A DNA stretch of 38,682 nt. Origin: Sphingobium sp. Its GTDB lineage: Bacteria; Pseudomonadota; Alphaproteobacteria; Sphingomonadales; Sphingomonadaceae. The stretch lies in the NCBI GenBank assembly GCA_023266635.1, contig JAHFPU010000004.1, positions 1-38,682 of the forward strand, read 5' to 3'. How positions within the stretch are numbered: position 1 is the first letter of the stretch; every line of letters begins with the position of its first letter. A program made the position numbers and the translations under genes. The notes beneath the pieces are model-generated. The model had not been told where the DNA came from. It saw only the letters and a list, made by a program, of their open reading frames with translations, and searched no databases. Shown one piece after another: positions 16,611-24,476 of this stretch.

Positions 16611-17426
16611 CTACCCCGCCGCGGCGATATGCGGCGCCGTCACCGATCGCGTCGCTTCCATGGACCGGCGGGCGCGCTCTAAGGCGCTGCACCCGGCCTT
16701 CTTTGCCTGATATTGCGGAATTTCCGCCTCAATGATGATGTCGCCGGACAGCGGCGCAAGGATGGCGTCCAGCGGGAAGGCCCCCTGCCCCGGCAGCGCC
16801 CGTTCCTTGATCGCCTCGCGCCACATCTGGTCGGGATCGATCTCCAATGGGCCGTCGGACAGCTGCACCAGCGAGACAAGATCGGCATTCTCCGCAATCG
16901 CATCGACCTGCGCGCCGTTGCGCATCAGGTGCAGCACGTCGAGCACCAGCGTGCCGCATCCGGCATCCCTGACGATGGCCGCAGCGCTGCGCAGATCCTT
17001 GACGGCGGAGAAGGCATGGAACTCCAGTCCGGGCACGATGCCATATTCCGCCGCGAGTCCGCAAAAACGTTTAAAACGGTCAACCGCGATATCATGATCG
17101 TCAACAGCATGAAGATGCGTTGTCGCCCGCTTGGCTCCGATGATCTGCCCAACTTCGAGTCCTTCGATCAGGTGTGCATAATCACTGTCGTCCTCCAATC
17201 CAAAAACCTCCAGATTTCCAACGGTTACGCCTGTTCCGGCCATGGCTTCCAGGAACGCGTCGACATCCTTGCGCTCCAGCAGGGGGTAAAGGCCCTTCGC
17301 ATCCTCTGGGATATAGGTGAAAATCGTGACATGGCTGCACTCCAGGTCTCCCGCTATCTTCACCAGCTCGACCGGAGGCGTTTCGAGCGCGTTCAACGGA
17401 TGCAACGAAAAGCGCGGCTGGATCAT
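16611..17426 (-). CDS. Sugar phosphate isomerase/epimerase-like TIM-barrel protein
   Basis: A 271-aa protein of the xylose isomerase-like TIM-barrel family. Expected metal-site regions are PGLEFHAF (Glu), LVLDVLHLMRNG (Asp and His), LVQLSDGPL, and IIIEAEIPQ near the C-terminus. Family members catalyse isomerisation, epimerisation, dehydration or eliminations on polyols, keto-sugars and other hydroxy-carbonyl compounds, so the reaction here is open. The start is the ATG at 17426 with AAGGAGAGG just upstream; the longer frame runs into the operator region. It is divergent from the Rieske gene at 17507 with operator 2 between them, so both are probably controlled together. With two ThuA-like proteins in the cluster it may hint at sugar-like or cyclitol-like chemistry. 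Confidence 0.82.
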   Translation of the reverse strand: MIQPRFSLHPLNALETPPVELVKIAGDLECSHVTIFTYIPEDAKGLYPLLERKDVDAFLEAMAGTGVTVGNLEVFGLEDDSDYAHLIEGLEVGQIIGAKRATTHLHAVDDHDIAVDRFKRFCGLAAEYGIVPGLEFHAFSAVKDLRSAAAIVRDAGCGTLVLDVLHLMRNGAQVDAIAENADLVSLVQLSDGPLEIDPDQMWREAIKERALPGQGAFPLDAILAPLSGDIIIEAEIPQYQAKKAGCSALERARRSMEATRSVTAPHIAAAG

Positions 17427-17438
17427 GGGACCTCTCCT

Positions 17439-17467
17439 TAATAAAAGACATTCATGATTGTTTTTAT
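17439..17467. promoter_or_regulatory. Right-regulon candidate operator 2 (TIM-barrel / Rieske divergent promoter)
   Basis: ACATTCATGATTGT at 17448-17461 is flanked by TAATAAAAG and TTTTATC. ACA-N-TCATGA-N-TGT is an exact palindrome apart from the two N positions. It lies 22 bases from the TIM-barrel start and 46 bases from the Rieske start, where a repressor would cover both promoters. Confidence 0.6.
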
Positions 17468-17506
17468 CTTTGGCTATGCTAGTAGACGTCAATCAGGAGT
17501 GGCACA

Positions 17507-18727
17507 ATGGAATTGAACGCATTCTCGGTTGATCGGGTCAACGAGACCATGGAATATGAGCGCTCGCGCAAGGCGCCCCCCGAAAACTTCCCGTCGATGC
17601 CCGATATTCCGGGCGCGCGCTATGTCGACAAGGACTTCCTGGCGCTCGAGCGTGAGCGCATGTGGGGCCGCGCCTGGCTCTATGCCGGCCATGTCGATCA
17701 GTTGCCGAACAAGGGAAGCTGGTTCCTCTCCCGCAACACCGGCTCGCCCATTTTGGTGGTGCGGGACATGCAAGGCGACGTGCGCGCCTTCTACAACACC
17801 TGCCAACATCGCGGCGCGCCATTGGTCACCGAAAACGCCGGAGAGTCGCGCGGCTTCGTGTGCGGCTATCATGGCTGGAGCTACACGCTGGACGGCAAGC
17901 TGACCGCCGTCCGCGACAAGCGCGATTTCGTCGATCTCGATTTCTCCTGCCGCTCGCTGGTGTCGGTGCGCTGCGAATTGCTGGGCAGCCTCATCTTCCT
18001 GAACGAGGACCCGGACGCCCAGCCGCTGATGGAACATCTGGGGCCGATGGCGAAGGAGCTTGAGCAATATAAGCTCGAGGACCTGCGTCTCGTCGATTCA
18101 CGCCGCTACGATGTTGGCTGCAACGTGAAAATCCTGCTCGACGCGTTCCTTGAGGTCTATCACATCAAGTCGATCCACCAGCATACGGTGGATCGCTTCC
18201 TCGACCATCGGGGCATGATCGTCACGCTCTGGCCGCAGGGACACAGCCGCATGCTGACGCCCAACAGCCGGCCCGACTGGAAAGATCCGGGCACGTTGGG
18301 CATGCCGAAGATCCCGACGATCACGGAAGTGCCGGCCAATAACAATGTGAGCTATCACATCTATCCGAATTTCGTGATGCCCGCGTCCGACAGCGGCATT
18401 CCGCTGCTGCAGTTCTGGCCGACGTCGGACACGACCTGCCAGGTGGTGTCGAGCTGGATCGCGCCAGACTATGATCCTGACGTGCCAAGCGCGCTGTGGG
18501 ATACGCGCCTCTCCAACTGGGAGCGCATCCTGTACGAGGATCTCCAGTTCGCGCCGCAGATCCAGGAATCGCTTGAGAGCAAGGGCTTCCGGGGCATGCC
18601 GCTCAACTATCAGGAGCGCCGCATCTATCACTGGCATGAAGAACTAGATCGCCGGATCGGCCTCAACCAGGTGCCGCCCGAGGCACGGGTCGAACAGGTG
18701 CTGCACGATCAGGTCGTGCACGCCTGA
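17507..18727 (+). CDS. Rieske non-heme iron oxygenase, alpha subunit (first copy)
   Basis: A 406-aa aromatic-ring-hydroxylating-type oxygenase subunit. The Rieske [2Fe-2S] cluster ligands are C99 and H101 (CQHRG) and C119 and H122 (CGYHGW). The catalytic mononuclear iron site shows EVYH-x4-H (H219, H224), with D345 in ILYEDLQF as a likely third ligand; E216 takes the place of the bridging Asp seen in naphthalene dioxygenase. It would insert oxygen into an aromatic or alicyclic substrate, or demethylate it. No small beta subunit, ferredoxin or reductase is nearby, so it is either a homo-oligomeric type or uses distant partners. It heads the short plus-strand operon Rieske-TesB-MaoC behind operator 2. 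Confidence 0.93.
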   Translation: MELNAFSVDRVNETMEYERSRKAPPENFPSMPDIPGARYVDKDFLALERERMWGRAWLYAGHVDQLPNKGSWFLSRNTGSPILVVRDMQGDVRAFYNTCQHRGAPLVTENAGESRGFVCGYHGWSYTLDGKLTAVRDKRDFVDLDFSCRSLVSVRCELLGSLIFLNEDPDAQPLMEHLGPMAKELEQYKLEDLRLVDSRRYDVGCNVKILLDAFLEVYHIKSIHQHTVDRFLDHRGMIVTLWPQGHSRMLTPNSRPDWKDPGTLGMPKIPTITEVPANNNVSYHIYPNFVMPASDSGIPLLQFWPTSDTTCQVVSSWIAPDYDPDVPSALWDTRLSNWERILYEDLQFAPQIQESLESKGFRGMPLNYQERRIYHWHEELDRRIGLNQVPPEARVEQVLHDQVVHA

Positions 18728-18768
18728 GTCGCGATGGATTTGCAGTTCAGGACCTGACACAGGACGTC

Positions 18769-19671
18769 ATGGCCGATATCGTCAGTTATGCAAACGATCC
18801 CGCCGTCGAGCGGGACATGCTGTTCGCGTTCGACGAGGTTGCGCCGGATCATTATCGCGCGCAGCCGATACCCAGCCATCTGCTGCGCCTTTACGGCGGG
18901 CAGGTGGTCGCTCAGGCCGTGGCGGCCATTCAGAAGACCGCGCTGCCCGACCGGACGATCAACAGCTGCCACGCCTATTTTGTGCGTCCGGGCAGGATAG
19001 ACCGCCCGATCGACTTCATCGTCAGCCGTGACCGCGATGGCCAGAGCTTCTCCGCCCGCCGGGTCGTCGTGGAACAGGACGGGCAGATCATCCTGACCAT
19101 GAGCGCGTCGCTCCACGTCCATGAGGACGGCCTGCGCCATCAATTGCCCATGCCGGAAGTTCCCGGCCCGGAAGGCCTGCGTCCGATGAGCGACTATGTC
19201 GCTGAGGTCGGCGATGCCCTTCCCGTCAGGCACTGGCCCTTCTGGCGCAGGGAACATCTGTTCGACTGGCGCCCAGTGCAGCCTCTTCGGATTTTCAGCG
19301 CCAACCCTGAATCGAGCGTTCGCCATGTCTGGTTCCGGTTCAACGGGACATTGGGGGACGATCTAGCGGAACATCAGCGTTTCTTCTCCTTTGCGTCGGA
19401 TCTCCACATCCTCCACGCCGGTCTTGTGCCACTTGGCGTCGGGTGGGCGGACAACTATCTCCAGACGGCGAGCCTGGATCATGCCATCTGGTTCCACGAC
19501 CAATTTCGCGTTGACGAATGGCTGCTCTATACTCTCGACAGCCCTGCAGCAGCGGGCGCGCGCACCTTGGGTCGCGGCGTGGTCCACACCGCCGACGGCC
19601 GCCTCATCGCCTCCGTTGCGCAGGAGGGGCTGATCCGCATACTGGATGTTCCCCGGAGCGATATCCTTTGA
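18769..19671 (+). CDS. Acyl-CoA thioesterase II (TesB-like)
   Basis: A 300-aa double hot-dog thioesterase that hydrolyses acyl-CoA to free acid and CoA. Family features include LRLYGGQVVAQAVAA, SCHAYFVRPGRIDRPIDF, FSARRVVVEQDG, SLDHAIWFHDQFRVDEWLLY and the C-terminal HTADGRLIASVAQEGLIR. The length matches TesB (about 285-300 aa). The ATG has AGGA five bases upstream. It sits 41 bases after the Rieske gene and before the MaoC hydratase, all on one strand. In catabolic clusters such enzymes may release a dead-end or stalled CoA thioester, or relieve CoA trapping when a pathway is overloaded. Confidence 0.92.
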   Translation: MADIVSYANDPAVERDMLFAFDEVAPDHYRAQPIPSHLLRLYGGQVVAQAVAAIQKTALPDRTINSCHAYFVRPGRIDRPIDFIVSRDRDGQSFSARRVVVEQDGQIILTMSASLHVHEDGLRHQLPMPEVPGPEGLRPMSDYVAEVGDALPVRHWPFWRREHLFDWRPVQPLRIFSANPESSVRHVWFRFNGTLGDDLAEHQRFFSFASDLHILHAGLVPLGVGWADNYLQTASLDHAIWFHDQFRVDEWLLYTLDSPAAAGARTLGRGVVHTADGRLIASVAQEGLIRILDVPRSDIL

Positions 19672-19695
19672 GCCTTAGCAGGAAATGAGAAGCCG

Positions 19696-20208
19696 TTGAA
19701 CGACACCACACCCTTCGTCGCCATCAAGCCTTACCGGGCGTTCGAGGATTTGACAGTCGGCGAGTTCCGCACCTCGCGGGAGCGGTCGGTGACGCAGGAG
19801 CAGATACTGGCTTTTGCCCGCGACTATGATCCCCAATGGTTCCACAGCGATGCGGAACTGGCCAAGGAATCGGTGTTCGGCGAACTTGTCGCTAGCGGCA
19901 TCCATGTACTCGCCATGTGGCGGCAACTGGATCATGAGATCAATTCGGATATCGACTTTGTCTGCGGCATCGGCTGGGACGAATTGCGCCTGCGTCGCGC
20001 GATCCGCGCCGGAGACGTCATTCATGTGACCTCGGAGATCATCGAGCTTCGTCCGTCAGAAACCCGCACGGACCGGGGTACGGCGCTTACGCGCTATGCC
20101 GTGGTGACGCAAACCGGCGAGGAGGCGGTGACCTTCACCAGCATCAATCTCGTCTACACCCGCTCCGGACGGGAAAGAGCGGCGGCGAGCGCATCCGCCT
20201 CTTCATAG
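19696..20208 (+). CDS. MaoC-like (R)-hydratase/dehydratase
   Basis: A 170-aa single hot-dog protein with the hydratase 2 catalytic pair D45 and H50 (DYDPQWFHSD), followed by GELVASGIHVLAMW. It would add water to an enoyl-CoA or remove it from a 3-hydroxyacyl-CoA. The start is a TTG at 19696, because the nearby ATG at 19685 is out of frame and hits a stop. AGGA lies about twelve bases upstream, so expression may be low or coupled to TesB. Its last 55 bases overlap the convergent azoreductase-like gene. Together with the OB-fold/thiolase-like pair at 31262-32795, it could supply the beta-hydroxyacyl-CoA for a retro-aldol cleavage, as MaoC/DUF35/Ltp2 proteins do in steroid side-chain degradation. 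Confidence 0.9.
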   Translation: MNDTTPFVAIKPYRAFEDLTVGEFRTSRERSVTQEQILAFARDYDPQWFHSDAELAKESVFGELVASGIHVLAMWRQLDHEINSDIDFVCGIGWDELRLRRAIRAGDVIHVTSEIIELRPSETRTDRGTALTRYAVVTQTGEEAVTFTSINLVYTRSGRERAAASASASS

Positions 20209-20795
20209 CCGCGCCGCATCGCATTCTCGACATCGTCGGCCGTACCGTAAGTCGGCCGGATATCGACTGTGCGGATATCGGTCACGCCGATGAAGCCCAG
20301 CCAGCTCTTCATGAACGCCATTTGGTGATCCAGCGCCGCCATCGGCCCGTCCGTCCGGATATCGAGCGCGCCGGACCCGACAATGATCGCCGTGCGCCCG
20401 GCGGCAAGCCCCACGACCCCAGTCTCACCGACCGTAAAGGTCATGCCCGGATGCGTGATCAGGTCGACATAATGTTTCAGCGGGTAGGGAATGCCGAAAT
20501 TCCACATCGGCACACTGAACAGCCAGGCGTCGAACGACAGGAAATGGTCGATCCGCGCACGGATCGCTTCCCACTGGGCAACCACGTCTGGCGACACTGC
20601 CTCCCCCGCGATCAGCGCATAGCGCCCCTCCATGACGGGTCCGTCAAAGGGCGGTAGCCCTGCGTCGAACAGGTTCAGGGTCTCGACCGTTCCCGGCGCG
20701 ATCCTGTCGATCAAACGCCGGGCGACATCGGACGAGCGCGATCGCGGACCGCGCGGGCTCGCTTCGACATGCAGAAGCCGTGCGAACCCGCCCAT
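20154..20795 (-). CDS. FMN-dependent NADH:quinone reductase/azoreductase (AzoR-like)
   Basis: A 213-aa flavodoxin-like-fold protein. The N-terminal LLHVEASPRGPRSRS is the FMN phosphate loop, and SVPMWNFGIPYPLKHYVDLI is the hallmark FMN-binding segment of AzoR proteins. They reduce quinones and azo compounds with NAD(P)H by two electrons, so the likely role is removing quinones formed by hydroxylated intermediates. The start is the ATG at 20795, one base past the stop of the acyl-CoA dehydrogenase; the longer frame would overlap that gene fully. It ends the eight-gene minus-strand operon, and its end overlaps the convergent MaoC gene by 55 bases, so antisense interference between the two operons is possible. 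Confidence 0.88.
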   Translation of the reverse strand: MGGFARLLHVEASPRGPRSRSSDVARRLIDRIAPGTVETLNLFDAGLPPFDGPVMEGRYALIAGEAVSPDVVAQWEAIRARIDHFLSFDAWLFSVPMWNFGIPYPLKHYVDLITHPGMTFTVGETGVVGLAAGRTAIIVGSGALDIRTDGPMAALDHQMAFMKSWLGFIGVTDIRTVDIRPTYGTADDVENAMRRGYEEADALAAALSRPERV

Positions 20796-20796
20796 C

Positions 20797-21957
20797 CTAG
20801 CGGCGCTGATCGAAGCGACGGCCAAGCATCGCACCGGCGATGTTGACCTTCTGGATATCGATGGCGCCGCCGGCGATGCCCCAGCCCCAGCTGTCGCGCA
20901 GACGGCGTTCCATCGGGAATTCCTTGGAATAGCCATAGGCGCCCATCAATTGCATCGCCTCACCCGTCACCTCGCGTGAAATGGTGTTGGCGAAGCATTT
21001 GCCGGTGGAGCTGTTCAGAACGGAGGGCAGGCCATCCTGCGCATTAACCGCTGCGCGCCAGATCAGCAGGCGCGCCGCCTCACACTTCATATGCATTTCG
21101 GCCAGCTTGATCTGAACTGCCTGGAACTCAGCGATCGGCTTGCCGAACTGTTTGCGCTCCAGCACATATTGCGAAACATCCTCCAGCGCGCCGGACGCCT
21201 GGCCCAGCGACATGGTGGCGTTGCCGCAGCGTTCCAGATCGAATGCCTCCATCAGCTGCTTGAAGCCGCCGGCCGGTACGATGATATTGTCAACCGGCAC
21301 TTCGCAATCGTCAAAGTTGAGGTCTGACGAAGGGACGCCGCGAAAGCCCATAAGCTGTTCGTTAGGGCCGAAGCTGAGACCCGGCCTGTCCTTCTCGACC
21401 AGCACCGCCCCGATCGCCTTCGCGCCGGGATCGTCCGACAGGCGGCAATAGACGACATAAGCGTCGGCATGACCACCACCCGAGCACCAGCGCTTGGTGC
21501 CATTGATGACGACCTTATCGCCCTTGACCACGCCCTTGGTCTTGAGGTCCGTGAGCGCGCTGCCGGCGTCGGGTTCGGACATGGAGACCGCAACGACCAT
21601 CTCGCCACGGCACACGGCGGGGACTATCCGCTTCTTCAGACTGTCGGACGCGAAATATTCAATCGCGCGCACCGGGCCGACAGAGGATTCGAAGATGGGG
21701 AAGGCAATGGCGGAGGAAATCTTGGCGAATTCCTCCAGCACGATCAGCGCTTCGATATTGCCAAGGCCAAGGCCGCCCAGATCGGACGACACATTGATGC
21801 CCAGGAAGCCCATCTCGGCATAGCGCTTCACCAGATCATGGCTTGGCGGCTTGTTGTCGCGTTCCAATTCGGCGGCGATTGCGGGCAGTTCCGCACGCGC
21901 AAAATCGCGGGCCGCGGCGCGCAGTTCTTCCTGATCCGGGGTCAACGAGAAATTCAC
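20797..21957 (-). CDS. Acyl-CoA dehydrogenase family protein (catalytic Glu placement unusual)
   Basis: A 386-aa flavoprotein of the acyl-CoA dehydrogenase family. It contains VSMSEPDAGSALTDLKT, TKRWCSGG, FDDCEVPVDN, YVLERKQFGKPIAEFQAVQ and GAYGYSKEFPMERRLRDS. At the place where short- and medium-chain enzymes have IYEGT, it has IAGGA (about residues 361-365), so that catalytic base is absent. A glutamate in FDLER (E242) lies where isovaleryl- and long-chain enzymes carry their base, so activity is plausible. The start is a GTG at 21957 with AGGGAGG five bases upstream. It follows the E2 gene by 37 bases and is followed after one base by the azoreductase gene. It probably desaturates a branched or cyclic acyl-CoA of the pathway. 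Confidence 0.9.
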   Translation of the reverse strand: MNFSLTPDQEELRAAARDFARAELPAIAAELERDNKPPSHDLVKRYAEMGFLGINVSSDLGGLGLGNIEALIVLEEFAKISSAIAFPIFESSVGPVRAIEYFASDSLKKRIVPAVCRGEMVVAVSMSEPDAGSALTDLKTKGVVKGDKVVINGTKRWCSGGGHADAYVVYCRLSDDPGAKAIGAVLVEKDRPGLSFGPNEQLMGFRGVPSSDLNFDDCEVPVDNIIVPAGGFKQLMEAFDLERCGNATMSLGQASGALEDVSQYVLERKQFGKPIAEFQAVQIKLAEMHMKCEAARLLIWRAAVNAQDGLPSVLNSSTGKCFANTISREVTGEAMQLMGAYGYSKEFPMERRLRDSWGWGIAGGAIDIQKVNIAGAMLGRRFDQRR

Positions 21958-21994
21958 TTCATCCTCCCTTTGCGCCTATTGCGCCACACTATGT

Positions 21995-23440
21995 CTAAAG
22001 CAGTTCCGGATGCTCGATCAGGTTCGCAAGCGCCGCCATGAAACGGCCGCCGTCGGCTCCGTCAATCGCGCGATGATCGCAGGACAGCGACAGATGGAAA
22101 ACCGGCACGATGCGGAACGCCCCGTCGTCGTCGATCGGCTCCGGCCGCGCCGTGCCCACCGCAAGGATGGCGCCCTGCGGCGGATTGATAATCGCATCGA
22201 ATTGCTCGACCCCGAACCCGCCAAGATTGGACAGCGAGAAGCTGCCGCCGGAAAACTCCTCGGGCTTTAGCTTGCCCGACTTCGCCCGTTGGGCGAGACC
22301 CGCCATCACGGTGGAAATGTCGGAAACGCTGCGATGGTCGGCGCCCGTCACGATCGGCGTAACGAGGCCCTTCTCGGTCGCCACGGCAACGGCAATGTCC
22401 GCATTGTCATATTCGTGGATATCATTGCCATGCACCTGGATATTCACCTGCGGTACTTCCATCAGCGCCAGGGCGCAGGCCTTGATCAGATAGTCGTTCA
22501 CGCTGGGCTTCTGTCCCTGCACCGCAGCGCGCAAGGCAAGCAGGCGATCCGCGCGAACCCGGCGACGCACATAGAAATGCGGGATGGTGCTTTTCGATTC
22601 CGTGAGGCGGCGCGCAATCGTGCGACGCATGGAGGACATCGGCTTGACGGTCACGCCCCCGCCCGGAATCACGACCGACGCTGGCGCGGCGGCGGCTGAT
22701 GGTGGTGGTGGGGCAGTTACAGGTGCCGGCGCGGGTTCAGGCGCAGGCGGCACGACGCGCGCCAGCACATCGGCCTTGCGGATGCGGCCGCGCGGCCCGG
22801 ACCCTTCTATTCCTGAAAGCGCAACATTATGGATGACCGACAACCGCTTCGCCATCGGCGACGCGAATGCGCCGCTCTCTGGTGTCAGCGGAAATTGTCC
22901 GGCCAGCACGGCAGCCGATGCGGGCCTGGCCGCCTGATCGATATCCTGCGCGGTGATGCGTCCACCACGACCCGATCCCTGGAGAGTGGCGACGTCTACG
23001 CCCGCCGCCATCGCACGATCGCGCGCAACCGGGCTGATCAGTGTGCCGTCGGGAATAGCGACCTGCGCGGGTGGCGGAGGGGAAGCAACCGCAGCCATAG
23101 GCGCGGGAGCAGGGGCATCCTCCTTGTCACTGAAACTCGTGTCGGCCTGCTTGAAGGTGCCGATGATCGCATCGATCTCGGCTGCACTCGCGTCTCCGCC
23201 ATCGCTCAATACGGCAAGCAACGCGCCAACGGCATAAGTGCCACCCGCCTCAGCCATGATGCGGACGAAGCGGCCGGGGGCTTCTGCCTCTACCTCATTG
23301 GAGATCTTGTCGGTCTCGATCAGGGCAAGTACCGCGCCTTTCTCGAACGGCGCATTTTCCGCAACCATCCATTCGGCGATCGTGCCTTCGCTCATCTCAA
23401 TGCCCCATTTGGGCATGGTGAACAGTTTGAGATTGGCCAT
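21995..23440 (-). CDS. Dihydrolipoamide acyltransferase, E2 of a 2-oxoacid/acetoin dehydrogenase complex
   Basis: A 481-aa E2 core. An N-terminal lipoyl domain carries the lipoylated lysine K45 in LIETDKISNEV. A Pro/Ala linker follows. There are two peripheral-subunit-binding domains in tandem, at about 134-170 (ISPVARDRAMAAGVDV ... GGRITAQDI) and about 192-228 (ASPMAKRLSVIHNVAL ... RGRIRKADV), then another Pro/Ala linker and the catalytic acyltransferase domain with SCDHRAIDGADGGRF. It accepts the acyl group from E1 and passes it to CoA. The start is the ATG at 23440 with GAGGAGAA upstream. It lies 11 bases after the E1beta stop. No E3 (dihydrolipoamide dehydrogenase) is in the window, so a shared cellular E3 is presumed. 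Confidence 0.93.
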   Translation of the reverse strand: MANLKLFTMPKWGIEMSEGTIAEWMVAENAPFEKGAVLALIETDKISNEVEAEAPGRFVRIMAEAGGTYAVGALLAVLSDGGDASAAEIDAIIGTFKQADTSFSDKEDAPAPAPMAAVASPPPPAQVAIPDGTLISPVARDRAMAAGVDVATLQGSGRGGRITAQDIDQAARPASAAVLAGQFPLTPESGAFASPMAKRLSVIHNVALSGIEGSGPRGRIRKADVLARVVPPAPEPAPAPVTAPPPPSAAAAPASVVIPGGGVTVKPMSSMRRTIARRLTESKSTIPHFYVRRRVRADRLLALRAAVQGQKPSVNDYLIKACALALMEVPQVNIQVHGNDIHEYDNADIAVAVATEKGLVTPIVTGADHRSVSDISTVMAGLAQRAKSGKLKPEEFSGGSFSLSNLGGFGVEQFDAIINPPQGAILAVGTARPEPIDDDGAFRIVPVFHLSLSCDHRAIDGADGGRFMAALANLIEHPELL

Positions 23441-23451
23441 TGCGGTTCTCC

Positions 23452-24462
23452 TCAGCGGAAGGCGAGAAGTTGGCGAACCGCGTCCTCGATCTTCTGAGGC
23501 GAAGGAATCCATGCCCGCTCCAGCTCACGGGCGAACGGGATCGGCGAATGCGGACCAGTGATCATCGCGGGCGGCGCCTTCAGGCTGGTGAACGCCTTGG
23601 ACGCGACGATCGCGGAAATATCTGCAGCCAAGCTGCAGCGGGGCGGACTCTCGTCCACCACCACAATACGCCCGGTAGACTCGACGGAATCCAGGATCGC
23701 CTCTTCGTCCAGTGGACTGGTGGTGCGCAGATCGATCAGGTCGACGCCAATGCCGTCAGCGGCCAGCTTGTCGGCCGCCTTCTCGCCAAAGCCGACCATG
23801 CGGCCACAGGTGACGATCGTGACGTCGCCGCCTTCGCGGACCATGCGCGCCTCGCCGAAACGCTGGCGATATTCGCCGTCCGGCACTTCGCCCTTCACGC
23901 CATAGAGCGCCTTGTGCTCAAAAAACATCACGGGATCGTCGCCGCGCAATGCCTCAGTCAGCAGGCCCTTGGCATCGGCAGGCGTCGCGGGAAGCACGAC
24001 CTTCAGGCCGGGCATCGCCGTGAGCATCGCATAAACCGACTGGCTGTGCTGCGCCGCTGCGTTCATGCCCGCGCCGTAGATCAGGCGGACAACGGCGGGG
24101 CATTTGGTCTTGCCGCCGAACATGTAGCGAAACTTCGCCATCTGGTTCCAGAGCTGGTCCAGGCTGACGCCCACAAAGTCGGCAAACATCAGTTCCGCCA
24201 CCGGGCGCTTGCCGGCAAGCGCCGCGCCCGCCGCCGCGCCGATGATGGCGCTTTCGGAAATCGGCGTGTCGATGACGCGATCCGCGCCGAACTTGGCGTA
24301 CAGCCCGGGCGTCGTGCCCCAGATGCCGCCAATGGCTTCCTGCCCGCCAGCGGTGCCAGCGCCGCCGACCACATCTTCGCCGAGCACGATAATATTGGAA
24401 TCGCGCTCCATCTCATCCATCAGCGTCTTGTTGATCGCCTCGCGGATATTCATGACTGCCAT
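23452..24462 (-). CDS. E1 beta subunit of 2-oxoacid/acetoin dehydrogenase
   Basis: A 336-aa transketolase-type beta subunit that pairs with E1alpha to build the thiamine diphosphate site. It contains MNIREAINKTLMDEMERDSN, VLGEDVVGGAGTAGG, DTPISESAIIGAAAGAALAG, AELMFADFVGVSLDQ and YGAGMNAAAQHSQS, as usual for PdhB/AcoB/BkdA2 proteins. The start is the ATG at 24462, with AGAGGAAG seven to eight bases upstream; the ATG at 24453 is an alternative. It is 14 bases from the E1alpha stop and 11 bases from E2, so all three are co-transcribed. Whether the substrate is an acyloin (acetoin type) or a 2-oxoacid cannot be decided by eye. The housekeeping pyruvate complex is not expected in a catabolic cluster like this. 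Confidence 0.92.
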   Translation of the reverse strand: MAVMNIREAINKTLMDEMERDSNIIVLGEDVVGGAGTAGGQEAIGGIWGTTPGLYAKFGADRVIDTPISESAIIGAAAGAALAGKRPVAELMFADFVGVSLDQLWNQMAKFRYMFGGKTKCPAVVRLIYGAGMNAAAQHSQSVYAMLTAMPGLKVVLPATPADAKGLLTEALRGDDPVMFFEHKALYGVKGEVPDGEYRQRFGEARMVREGGDVTIVTCGRMVGFGEKAADKLAADGIGVDLIDLRTTSPLDEEAILDSVESTGRIVVVDESPPRCSLAADISAIVASKAFTSLKAPPAMITGPHSPIPFARELERAWIPSPQKIEDAVRQLLAFR

Positions 24463-24476
24463 GTGTCCGCTTCCTC

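Noticed and set aside
16450-16692. 80-codon minus-strand frame in the spacer after the TIM-barrel gene
   Set aside because: It overlaps the end of the TIM-barrel gene and the CCGCAACTT repeats, and has low-complexity, non-protein-like composition.
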